Assembly (NCBI GenBank): GCA_012510865.1
Contig: JAAZHF010000319.1
Span: 1 to 13,022 of the forward strand
Reading direction: 5' to 3'
From: Gammaproteobacteria bacterium
GTDB taxonomy: Bacteria > Pseudomonadota > Gammaproteobacteria > Xanthomonadales > Xanthomonadaceae
DNA: 13,022 nucleotides
Part shown: positions 1-8,073 of the stretch, in pieces
Position numbering within the stretch: position 1 is the stretch's first letter
How the letters are laid out: each line of letters begins with the position of its first letter
Notes under the pieces: generated by a model
Told to the model about the DNA's origin: nothing
Databases searched by the model: none
What the model saw: the letters and a program-made list of their open reading frames with translations, nothing else
Translations under genes and position numbers: made by a program

Positions 1-2718
1 CAGGACCAGGCCGATCAGCACCGACAGCGAGATGTCGAAGCCGGTGATGAGCAGCGCGCCAAAGGCACCGCCCGCCGCCAGCGGCACCGCCACCAGGATG
101 GTGATCGGCTGGCTGGCGTGGTTGAACAACAGCAGCAGCACGCCGTAGACGCAGAAGATGCCGGCCACCATGGCCATGGCGAAGCCGCCGAACATCTCCT
201 GGAAGATCTCGCTGTCGCCCGCGGCCTGGCGTTCGACGCCCGCGGGCAGGTTCTGCATCGCCGGCAGCGCGTCGATCTGCTCCTCCACCTCGCCCATGGC
301 CATGCCGTTGAGGTCGACGGTGATGGTCACGTTGCGACGGCGGTCGAAGCGGTCGATCTGCGACGGGCCGCTGGCGGGGATGATGTCGGCCACCGCCGAG
401 AGCGGCACGCTGCCGCCGGTGGCCGTGGGCACGCGCAGCTGGCCGAGGAGCGCCGGATCCGACAGCGCCGACTCGTCGAGCTGCACGCGGATCGGCACCT
501 GGCGCTCGGGCAGGTTGAGCTTGGCGAGGAACTGTTCGTAGTCGCCGCGCGTGCCGACGCGGGTGGCCGCGGCGATGTCGGCGGTGGACACGCCGAGGTC
601 CGCGGCGCGCGCCGGATCCGGCCGCACGATCACTTCCGGGCGCACCAGCGCCGCGGACGAGGCCACGGTGCCAAGCCCGGGCAGCTGGCGGATGCCGCGC
701 TCCACCTCGCGCGCGGCGGCGGCCAGCTTCACCGGATCGTCTCCGGCCAGCACCAGCTGCAGCGCGCGGCCCGGCTCGCCGCCCTGGAAGCTCACGCGCG
801 CGCCCGGCAGGTCGGCCAGGCGCTCGCGCGCCACGGCTTCGAGCTCGTACTGGCTGGGGTCGCGGTCGTCCTTCCAGCGGATCAGCAGCGTGGCCTTGCG
901 CAGCTCGGCGCTGGTAAGGTCGCCGGCGGGCCCGTTGGCGCCGCTGTTGCTGCCCGCGGTCACGAACACGTGTTCGACTTCGGGGATGTCGGCGATGCGC
1001 CGGCGCGCGGCCTCGGCCACTTCCTCGGTGGTCTCGAGCGCGGAGCCCGGCGCCAGCTCCACCAGCACCGTGCTCTGGATGCCGTCGGTGGGCGGGATGA
1101 ACGTCACCTTCAGCAGCGGCAGCAGCGCGAGCGAACCGATGAAGATCGCCAGCGCGATCACGAGCGTCCGGTTGCGGCGCTTGAGCGCGCGGTCGACGAA
1201 GCCGAGGTACCACTGCATCAGCTTCGAGTCGCCCTTGTGCCCGGGCATCGGCTTGAGCATGTAGGCCGCCATCATCGGCGTGATCAGGCGCGCCACCAGC
1301 AGCGAGAACAGCACGGCCGCGGCCGCCGTCCAGCCGAACTCGCGGAAGAACTTGCCCGGGATGCCGGGCATGAAGGCCACGGGGATGAACACCGCGGCCA
1401 GCGTGCAGGAGGTCGCGATCACCGCCAGGCCGATCTCGTCGGCCGCCTCCAGCGCCGCGTCCTTCGGCGTCTTGCCCATGCGCAGGTGGCGGTCGATGTT
1501 CTCGACCTCGACGATCGCATCGTCCACCAGGATGCCGACCACCACCGCCAGCGCCAGCAGCGTGATCATGTTGAGGCTGAAGCCGAACCAGTCCATCACC
1601 GCGAAGGTGGGGATGATCGACAGCGGCAGCGCCACGGCCGAAATCAGCGTGGCCCGGAGGTCGCGCAGGAAGAACCACACCACCAGCACCGCCAGCAGCG
1701 CGCCCTCGTACAGCATGTGCATCGAGGACTCGTACGAGTTCTGCGCCACCTCGGTGGTCGAGCCCACCTCCACGATGCGCAGGCGCGGCTGCCGCGCCTG
1801 CAGCTCCGCCACGGCCTCGCGCACGGCCTCGCCCACGTCCACCTCGCTGGAGCCGGTGGTGCGCTGCACGGCGAAGCCGATCACCGGGCGGCCGTCGAGC
1901 GTCGTGCGCTGCGACGGCGTGGCGCTGCCATCGCTCACCTCGGCGATGGTCGACAGGCGCACGCTGCGGCCGTCGGGCAGCGCGATGGGGAAATCCTCCA
2001 GCGCCGCGGCATCGTCCACGGTGCCCAGCGTCCGCACCGCCTGCTCGCGGCCGCCCACCGTGGTGCGGCCGCCGGGCTTCTCCTGCTGGATGCGCGCGAG
2101 CTGCTGCGAGATCAGCGCCGGGCTGACGCCCAGGCCCTGCACCGCCTCCGGCCGCAGGTCCACGCGGATCTCGCGGTCCACGCCGCCGATGCGGCGCACC
2201 GCGCCCACCCCCGGCACCGAGAACAGCCGCTTCGACACGGTGTCGTCGATGTACCAGCTGAGCGCCTCGTCGCTCCAGCCGTCGGCCGTGACCGCGTAGG
2301 TGATCATGTCGCCGCCGGTCACGTTCACCAGCGACACGATCGGCGGTTCGACGTCGGCCGGCAGGTCGATGCGCACCCGGTCGATCGCGTCGCGCACCTC
2401 GTCCTTGGCGATGGTGCCGTCCTTCTCGATCTCGAAGGTGAGGATGGTGGTCGACACGCCCTCGTTGACGATCGAAGCCATGTTGTCGAGCGCGGGGATG
2501 CTGGCGAGCGCGTCCTCCACCTTGCGCGTGACCTGCGTTTCCAGCGTGCTGGGGCTCGCGCCCGGCAGCGTCACGGTGACGTTGACCACCGGCACCGTGA
2601 GGTCCGGGAACTGCGAGACCGCCAGCCGGTTGAAGGACACCAGGCCCGCGGCCGTCAGCAGGATGAAGACCAGGATCGCCGGCAGCGGGCGATGGATCGA
2701 CCAGGCGGAGAAGTTCAT
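1..2718 (-). CDS. HAE-type RND efflux pump inner-membrane permease (C-terminus outside window)
   Basis: This is the inner-membrane, proton-driven pump of a tripartite RND efflux system; the substrate cannot be told from sequence. The frame is open from an ATG at 2718 to the left edge, giving 906 residues, so about 110 to 150 are missing compared with usual family lengths of 1,020 to 1,050. It begins MNFSAWSIHRPLPAILVFIL, a typical first membrane helix, followed by a periplasmic porter domain. The TM4 proton-relay motif ILVDDAIVEVENI is present, with the two aspartates at residues 399 and 400, matching AcrB D407/D408 and arguing for a drug-type (HAE) rather than heavy-metal (HME) pump. The visible part ends in a C-terminal membrane helix (LSVLIGLVL), before the expected TM10 lysine region. 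The start overlaps the stop of the adaptor gene by 4 nt (ATGA), with a GGAAGG ribosome site at 2725-2730, so the two are translationally coupled. Confidence 0.93.
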   Translation of the reverse strand, partial: MNFSAWSIHRPLPAILVFILLTAAGLVSFNRLAVSQFPDLTVPVVNVTVTLPGASPSTLETQVTRKVEDALASIPALDNMASIVNEGVSTTILTFEIEKDGTIAKDEVRDAIDRVRIDLPADVEPPIVSLVNVTGGDMITYAVTADGWSDEALSWYIDDTVSKRLFSVPGVGAVRRIGGVDREIRVDLRPEAVQGLGVSPALISQQLARIQQEKPGGRTTVGGREQAVRTLGTVDDAAALEDFPIALPDGRSVRLSTIAEVSDGSATPSQRTTLDGRPVIGFAVQRTTGSSEVDVGEAVREAVAELQARQPRLRIVEVGSTTEVAQNSYESSMHMLYEGALLAVLVVWFFLRDLRATLISAVALPLSIIPTFAVMDWFGFSLNMITLLALAVVVGILVDDAIVEVENIDRHLRMGKTPKDAALEAADEIGLAVIATSCTLAAVFIPVAFMPGIPGKFFREFGWTAAAAVLFSLLVARLITPMMAAYMLKPMPGHKGDSKLMQWYLGFVDRALKRRNRTLVIALAIFIGSLALLPLLKVTFIPPTDGIQSTVLVELAPGSALETTEEVAEAARRRIADIPEVEHVFVTAGSNSGANGPAGDLTSAELRKATLLIRWKDDRDPSQYELEAVARERLADLPGARVSFQGGEPGRALQLVLAGDDPVKLAAAAREVERGIRQLPGLGTVASSAALVRPEVIVRPDPARAADLGVSTADIAAATRVGTRGDYEQFLAKLNLPERQVPIRVQLDESALSDPALLGQLRVPTATGGSVPLSAVADIIPASGPSQIDRFDRRRNVTITVDLNGMAMGEVEEQIDALPAMQNLPAGVERQAAGDSEIFQEMFGGFAMAMVAGIFCVYGVLLLLFNHASQPITILVAVPLAAGGAFGALLITGFDISLSVLIGLVL

Positions 2719-3851
2719 TCGGCGCCTTCCACCGCGGCGGCGGCCGGCGCGGACTGCGCGTTGGCGGCGTCGGCCGCCTCCGGGCCGTCGACCACGCGCA
2801 CCAGGTCGCCGTCGCCGAGGAAGCCGGCGCCCCGCGCCACCACGCGGTCGGCTTCGGTCAGCCCTTCGCGCACCTCGATCATGTCGCCGTGCGGGCTGCC
2901 CACCTCCACCGGCACCCCGGTCACGCGACCCTCGCCGTCCACCGTGAAGACGAAGGCGCGGCCGTCGCGGCGCACCACGGCGTCACCGGGCACCAGCAGC
3001 GCCTGGGCGCGCCCCAGCGCCAGGCGCCCCTGCGCGAACATGCCCGCGCGCAGCGCGCCCGGATCCGGCAGGTCGGCGTACACCGTGCCCGTGCGGCGCT
3101 GCACGTCGAGCGCGGGCGACACCGTGCGCACCACGCCCTCCACCATGCCGCCCGGCGACTCCACCCGCACCGGCGTGCCCACGTCGATGCGCATCAGGTC
3201 GGCCTCGGCCAGTTCGGCGCGCCATTCCAGGCGGCCGTCGCGGATCAGGCGCAGCAGCTCGGTGCCCGCGCCCACCACCTGCCCCGGCTGCACGCTGCGC
3301 GCCGACACCACGCCGGCCACCGGCGCGCGCACCACGGTGAAGTCGCGCTGCACGCGCGCGGCGTCGCGGCTGGCGATGGCGGTGTTGAGCCGCGCCTGCG
3401 CATTGTCGCGCTCGGCCTCGGCCTGCTCGGCGTCCTGCAGCGCGACCATCTGCGAGTTGGCGAGTTCGCGGATGCGGGCGGCGCGGCGGCGCGCGGTCTC
3501 GAGGGTGGTCCGGGCCTCCACCACGGCCGCCTCGGCCTGGGCCAGCTGCGAGGCCATGGTGCGGTCGTCGATGCGCAGCAGCACGTCGCCGGCCGCCACC
3601 ACGCTGCCCACCTCCACCTCGACGCTCTCCACGCGCAGGCCGGACAGCTCCACGCCCACCGATACTTCTTCCCAGGCCGCCACCGCGCCCGACGCCACCA
3701 CCTCGCGCGTCACCTCCCCCATCCGGGGCGAGGCCAGGCTGACCGTCAGGCTCGGCACCGGATCGGGTGGGGCGTCTTCGCCACACGCGGTCAGGAGCAA
3801 CACCAGGGCAAGGGCGCTGCAGGCCAGCCACGGTCGCAGGGGTCGGGACAT
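2715..3851 (-). CDS. RND efflux periplasmic adaptor (membrane fusion) lipoprotein
   Basis: This is the periplasmic adaptor (HlyD/AcrA-like family) that joins the RND pump to an outer-membrane channel. With the start at 3851 it has 378 residues. A lipoprotein signal is clear: MSRPLRP, a hydrophobic stretch, then lipobox LTAC with Cys23 as the lipidated residue, and a short acidic/proline linker. A first lipoyl half lies at about 60-95, an alpha-helical hairpin rich in Ala, Glu and Arg at about 98-165, a second lipoyl half near 170-205 (VRAPVAGVVSARSVQPGQVV), then the beta-barrel and membrane-proximal domains. The frame stays open upstream to a GTG at 3893, but that start would add 14 residues before the signal peptide and begin inside the putative operator, so 3851 is preferred although its ribosome site is weak. 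The last codons overlap the pump start. The C-terminal tail is Ala-rich and low in complexity. Confidence 0.92.
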   Translation of the reverse strand: MSRPLRPWLACSALALVLLLTACGEDAPPDPVPSLTVSLASPRMGEVTREVVASGAVAAWEEVSVGVELSGLRVESVEVEVGSVVAAGDVLLRIDDRTMASQLAQAEAAVVEARTTLETARRRAARIRELANSQMVALQDAEQAEAERDNAQARLNTAIASRDAARVQRDFTVVRAPVAGVVSARSVQPGQVVGAGTELLRLIRDGRLEWRAELAEADLMRIDVGTPVRVESPGGMVEGVVRTVSPALDVQRRTGTVYADLPDPGALRAGMFAQGRLALGRAQALLVPGDAVVRRDGRAFVFTVDGEGRVTGVPVEVGSPHGDMIEVREGLTEADRVVARGAGFLGDGDLVRVVDGPEAADAANAQSAPAAAAVEGAE

Positions 3852-3864
3852 CGTCACGGATCCA

Positions 3865-3881
3865 TGCCGGAAAGTCCGGCA
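3865..3881. repeat. Perfect 17-bp inverted repeat in leader of efflux operon
   Basis: TGCCGGA, spacer AAG, TCCGGCA forms a perfect 7-3-7 inverted repeat 13 bp upstream of the chosen adaptor start. It lies beside, but separate from, the AT-richer palindromes at 3885-3907. It could be a second protein-binding site or a small hairpin in the 5' leader of the efflux mRNA. The sequence shows the symmetry only; the function is not known. Confidence 0.5.
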
Positions 3882-3884
3882 AGG

Positions 3885-3907
3885 TATCAGCACACTGATA
3901 GTCAGTG
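3885..3907. promoter_or_regulatory. Overlapping palindromes, putative MarR operator between divergent genes
   Basis: Two inverted repeats share bases here: TATCAG-CACA-CTGATA (3885-3900) and CACTGA-TAG-TCAGTG (3893-3907), both with perfect arms. The site is AT-rich compared with its surroundings and sits in the 75-bp gap between the MarR-type regulator and the efflux operon. MarR dimers usually bind 16 to 20 bp palindromes in their own divergent promoter regions, so an autoregulatory operator that also controls the pump is the natural reading. The overlap of two dyads would allow one dimer on each of two staggered sites. I see no convincing -35/-10 pair on either strand within the gap. Confidence 0.55.
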
Positions 3908-3916
3908 GGTGATGAC

Positions 3917-3921
3917 GGAGG
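3917..3921 (+). promoter_or_regulatory. Ribosome binding site that sets the marR start
   Basis: GGAGG lies 5 nt upstream of the ATG at 3927. An earlier in-frame ATG at 3912 has only a weak G-rich stretch before it and would place the GGAGG inside the coding region, so the 3927 start is preferred. Confidence 0.7.
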
Positions 3922-3926
3922 CTCCG

Positions 3927-4415
3927 ATGGCGGCTCGCAAGACACCCGGCCTGCAGGCGTTCAGGAAGTCACGGGCCTTCCGCACCGGCGTGCTCGCGCG
4001 CAGGCTGCACCTGGGACTGAGCGCGGTGGTGGACCGGCGGCTGCACGAAGAAGGCCTGGACCTGACCCGGCCGCAGGCGCTGGCGCTGATGGCGCTGGTG
4101 GAGCAGCCCGGCTCGTCCAACGCGGAGCTCGCCCGGCGCAACGGCGTGTCTCCGCAGACCATGCACCAGATCCTGCTGCGGCTGGAGCGCGATGGCCTCG
4201 TCGAGCGCCGCCCGCACCCTCGGCTCAAGCGCGTGCAGGCGCTGGAGGCGACGCCGCACGCGGTGGAGCTGGTCACGCGCGGGAGCGCGGTGGCGCAGGC
4301 CGCGATCGAGCGCGCGCTCCGCGTGCTCGGCGCCGCGGAGCAGGAGCAGCTGATCGCGCTGCTGGAGCGCTGCGCCGCGGCGCTGCCGTCGGCGGGGCCG
4401 CCGGTGCTGGAGTGA
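3927..4415 (+). CDS. MarR-family winged-helix transcriptional regulator
   Basis: This 162-residue protein has the MarR layout: an N-terminal dimerisation helix region, a helix-turn-helix at about 64-90 (SNAELARRNGVSPQTMHQIL), a wing at about 91-106, and C-terminal helices that close the dimer. It probably represses its own gene and the divergent RND efflux operon, with relief by a small ligand; this is inferred from position and family. The wing reads RRPHPRLKRV, where most family members have acidic residues in a DPRDRR-like motif, so its contacts may differ from model members. The N-terminus is strongly basic. The gene converges on purA, ending 30 bp from the purA stop. The family call is firm; the inducer and regulon are unknown. 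Confidence 0.88.
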   Translation: MAARKTPGLQAFRKSRAFRTGVLARRLHLGLSAVVDRRLHEEGLDLTRPQALALMALVEQPGSSNAELARRNGVSPQTMHQILLRLERDGLVERRPHPRLKRVQALEATPHAVELVTRGSAVAQAAIERALRVLGAAEQEQLIALLERCAAALPSAGPPVLE

Positions 4416-4433
4416 CGGCGCGTCGGCGCCCGG

Positions 4434-4444
4434 GCCCGTCGGGC
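4434..4444. terminator. Weak GC-rich hairpin between convergent marR and purA
   Basis: The only space between the two convergent stop codons is 30 bp. It contains GCCCG-T-CGGGC, and on the minus strand an alternative GCCCG-ACGGGCC-CGGGC stem. No run of T follows on either side, so this is at best an atypical two-way terminator. Confidence 0.2.
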
Positions 4445-4445
4445 T

Positions 4446-5969
<1,524 letters not shown>

Positions 5970-6833
5970 TCACCGGTCGCTGCGCATGTACTGCAGGAAC
6001 GGGGCGTTGCGCTCCAGGACCACCACCGCCTCGCCGGACTCGAAGGCACGGCGATAGGCGTTCAGGCTCCGCTGGAAAGCGAAGAACGCCGGGTCGCGGT
6101 TGGCGGCCTGGGCGTAGATGCGGGCCGCCTCGGCGTCGCCCTCGCCCCGGAGCTTCTGCGCGTCGCGCTCGGCCTCGGCCAGCAGCACGGGCTGCTCGCG
6201 GTCGGCCTCCGCGCGGACGATGCGCGCCTGCTCCTCGCCCTCCGCGCGCAGCGCGGCCGCGACCTGGCGGCGCTCGGCGCGCATCCGGTCGTAGACCTGG
6301 CCGATGACCTCGCTGTCGGTCGGCAGGTCGATCTGCTTGAAGCGGATGTCCACCACCTGCATGCCGAGGGTCTTCGCACCCTCGTTGATCCCGGGCAGCT
6401 GGCGGTCGATGAGCTCGGCGCGGTTGCCCGACACCAGCTGGGTCAGGGTCTGCGAGTTGATCTCGTTGCGCAGCGATTCCTTGATGATCGGCGCCAGGCG
6501 GTCGGTCACCAGCTCCTCGTTGCCACCCGTGGCGCGGTAGAAGTCGGCGACGTCGACGATGAAGCCGATGGCCACGAAGTCGACGCTGACGTCCTTGCGC
6601 TCCGAGGTCAGCGAACGCTCGGGCGGGAACTCGTTGGCCTGGAAGCGGCGGTCGAACACGCGCGCGCTCTCGATCAGCGGGATCTTGAAGTGCAGGCCCG
6701 GCCCGATGTCGGTCCGGGCGACGCGGCCGAGGTTCAGGACCAGGCCGACCTGGCCCTCGCGGACCACGAACATCGAGCCCAGCAGCCCGAGCAGGACCAG
6801 CAGGACGACGGGGATGATCAGGTGCGGCTTCAT
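5970..6833 (-). CDS. hflC: FtsH protease modulator HflC (SPFH/band 7 protein)
   Basis: HflC pairs with HflK to form a large membrane-anchored cage around the FtsH protease on the periplasmic side and limits its action on membrane proteins. The protein has 287 residues. An N-terminal membrane anchor spans about 5-24 (LIIPVVLLVLLGLLGSMFVV), followed by the SPFH domain (VREGQVGLVLNLGRV, then GPGLHFKIPLIESARVFDRR), an Ala/Glu/Arg-rich coiled coil at about 185-240, and the conserved C-terminal section with GEGDAEAARIYAQA and NAYRRAF. It starts in an ATGA overlap with the hflK stop, with GGGAG 7 nt upstream, so the two partners are made in step. A 16-nt gap leads to the DUF2065 gene. Confidence 0.97.
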   Translation of the reverse strand: MKPHLIIPVVLLVLLGLLGSMFVVREGQVGLVLNLGRVARTDIGPGLHFKIPLIESARVFDRRFQANEFPPERSLTSERKDVSVDFVAIGFIVDVADFYRATGGNEELVTDRLAPIIKESLRNEINSQTLTQLVSGNRAELIDRQLPGINEGAKTLGMQVVDIRFKQIDLPTDSEVIGQVYDRMRAERRQVAAALRAEGEEQARIVRAEADREQPVLLAEAERDAQKLRGEGDAEAARIYAQAANRDPAFFAFQRSLNAYRRAFESGEAVVVLERNAPFLQYMRSDR

Positions 6834-7981
6834 CGCGTGGCTCCCTCGCGCGGCGGGCGCGGCAGGTTGGCGGTCGGCGGCGGCACGGTGCCCTCGGGCT
6901 CCTGCCTGGGGCCGACCGTGGGCGAGACCATGTCCGGGGTCAGCAGCGGCTGCTGCGGGCTGGCGCCCTGTCCGCCCATCGGCACGTAGATCAGCTGGCG
7001 GCCGTTGCCGCCGACGACCTTGCGGATGTCGGCCAGCACGTCCTCGAGGGTCTCCTGCCACAGGCGCATTCGCGTGACCTCGGGGGCCTTCTGGTACTCG
7101 TCCACCAACAGGCTGAAGCGCTCGGCGTCACCGGTGGCGCGCGCGATGGCGGCGGTCTTGTAGCCTTCGGCGGTGGTCCGCACGCGCTGCGCCTGGCCGC
7201 GGGCCTCGGGCACGATGCGGGCGGCATAGGCGCGGGCCTCGTTCACCAGGCGCTCGTTCATCTGCTGCGCGCTGTTGACCTCGTCGAAGGCGGGCTTCAC
7301 GGCCTCCGGCGGACGGGCGTCCTGCAGGCTCAGCTCGGTCGCGATCAGGCCGGTGCGGTAGGCGTCCAGCGCCGCCTGCAGCGAGGTCGCGGCGGCGGCG
7401 GACAGCGGGCCGCGGGCGTTGAGCGCGGAGTCGAGGTTGGCGCGCCCGATCTGCTCGCGCACGGCGCTCTGGGCGACCTGCTCCAGCACCCGATCGGCGT
7501 CGCGGGAGCCGAACAGGTAGATCTGCGGGTCGCTGATGCGGTACTGCACGTTGAACGACACGGTGACGATGTTCTCGTCCCGGGTCAGCACCGGCAGGCT
7601 GTTGCTGAAGGTGCGCACGCCGGTGGTGTTGATCGTGGTGACGGTCTCGATCGGCCACGGCGCCTTGAAGTTCGGGCCGGGTTGCATCACGCGGGCGAAC
7701 TTGCCGAAGCGCAGGACCACGCCGCGGTCGGTTTCGCCGACCAGGACGAAACAGTTGAAGGCCAGCCAGAGCGCCAGGGCGATGCCGATCCAGCGCAGCG
7801 GATTGCCGCCGCCACCGCCGCCGAAGATGCCGCGGACCTGGTCCAGGATGCCGTCGAAGGGGCCACGGCCGCGGCTACCGCCGCCGCGGCGCGGCGGCCA
7901 GGGGTTCTGGCGGCGGCCGTCGCCGCCGTCGCGACCCGGGTCGCGGTCGTCGTTGTTCTTGCCGGGGATGTTCCAGGCCAT
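6830..7981 (-). CDS. hflK: FtsH protease modulator HflK (SPFH/band 7 protein)
   Basis: HflK is the partner of HflC in the FtsH-controlling membrane complex. The 383-residue protein opens with MAWNIPGKN, the family's typical start, followed by a Gly/Arg/Asp-rich cytoplasmic tail, a run of six glycines at 54-59, and one membrane helix at about 63-81. The SPFH domain follows (ETDRGVVLRFGKF, then PGPNFKAPWPIE), then a long helical region (NERLVNEARAYAARIVPEAR and GYKTAAIARATGDAERFSLL). The C-terminal 50 or so residues are Pro/Gln-rich. The start at 7981 has GGAG 5 nt upstream. It is slightly shorter than E. coli HflK (419). A 92-bp gap separates it from hflX, enough for an internal promoter. Confidence 0.97.
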   Translation of the reverse strand: MAWNIPGKNNDDRDPGRDGGDGRRQNPWPPRRGGGSRGRGPFDGILDQVRGIFGGGGGGNPLRWIGIALALWLAFNCFVLVGETDRGVVLRFGKFARVMQPGPNFKAPWPIETVTTINTTGVRTFSNSLPVLTRDENIVTVSFNVQYRISDPQIYLFGSRDADRVLEQVAQSAVREQIGRANLDSALNARGPLSAAAATSLQAALDAYRTGLIATELSLQDARPPEAVKPAFDEVNSAQQMNERLVNEARAYAARIVPEARGQAQRVRTTAEGYKTAAIARATGDAERFSLLVDEYQKAPEVTRMRLWQETLEDVLADIRKVVGGNGRQLIYVPMGGQGASPQQPLLTPDMVSPTVGPRQEPEGTVPPPTANLPRPPREGATR

Positions 7982-8022
7982 GCTGGCTCCAGTCTGGGGA
8001 TCCCGCCACCGGGTCCGGCGGC

Positions 8023-8036
8023 GAATGCGCATTCTA
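8023..8036 (-). promoter_or_regulatory. Candidate -10 element overlapping a 12-bp palindrome upstream of hflK
   Basis: On the minus strand TAGAAT (8031-8036) resembles a sigma-70 -10 box, with one mismatch, and lies about 50 bp before the hflK start. It overlaps GAATGCGCATTC, a perfect 12-bp palindrome at 8023-8034. No good -35 hexamer is found 16 to 18 bp upstream. If real, this would let hflKC be expressed apart from hfq-hflX, possibly with a regulator on the palindrome. Confidence 0.3.
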
Positions 8037-8048
8037 CAAGGTGCGGCG

Positions 8049-8063
8049 CGGCGGGTCCCGCCG
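8049..8063. repeat. GC-rich inverted repeat just after hflX
   Basis: CGGCGGG-T-CCCGCCG is a perfect 7-1-7 repeat that starts 10 bp past the hflX stop; as RNA it would form a 6-bp stem with a 3-nt loop. No T-run follows, so it may be a weak attenuator or RNA-stabilising hairpin between hflX and hflK rather than a true terminator. Confidence 0.35.
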
Positions 8064-8073
8064 TACGCGCGGG

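Noticed and set aside
3852..3893. GTG at 3893 as start of the adaptor protein
   Set aside because: It adds 14 residues ahead of a complete lipoprotein signal peptide and would start within the palindromes; the ATG at 3851 gives a normal signal with Cys23.
118..3912. A 1,264-codon open frame on the plus strand opposite the pump and adaptor genes
   Set aside because: Its translation is rich in His, Arg, Ala and Gly with no domain, and it lies antisense to two well-supported RND genes. In very GC-rich DNA stop codons are rare in the antisense frame, so this is a composition effect.
2889..4415. A 508-codon open frame on the plus strand that includes the MarR protein at its end
   Set aside because: Only the last 162 residues look like a protein family. 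The part before 3912 is antisense to the adaptor gene, and a strong GGAGG sets the start at 3927.
7860..7920. GGC/CCG-rich low-complexity stretch considered as a repeat array
   Set aside because: It encodes the Gly/Arg-rich N-terminal tail of HflK, which is typical for the protein; no regular repeat unit is present.
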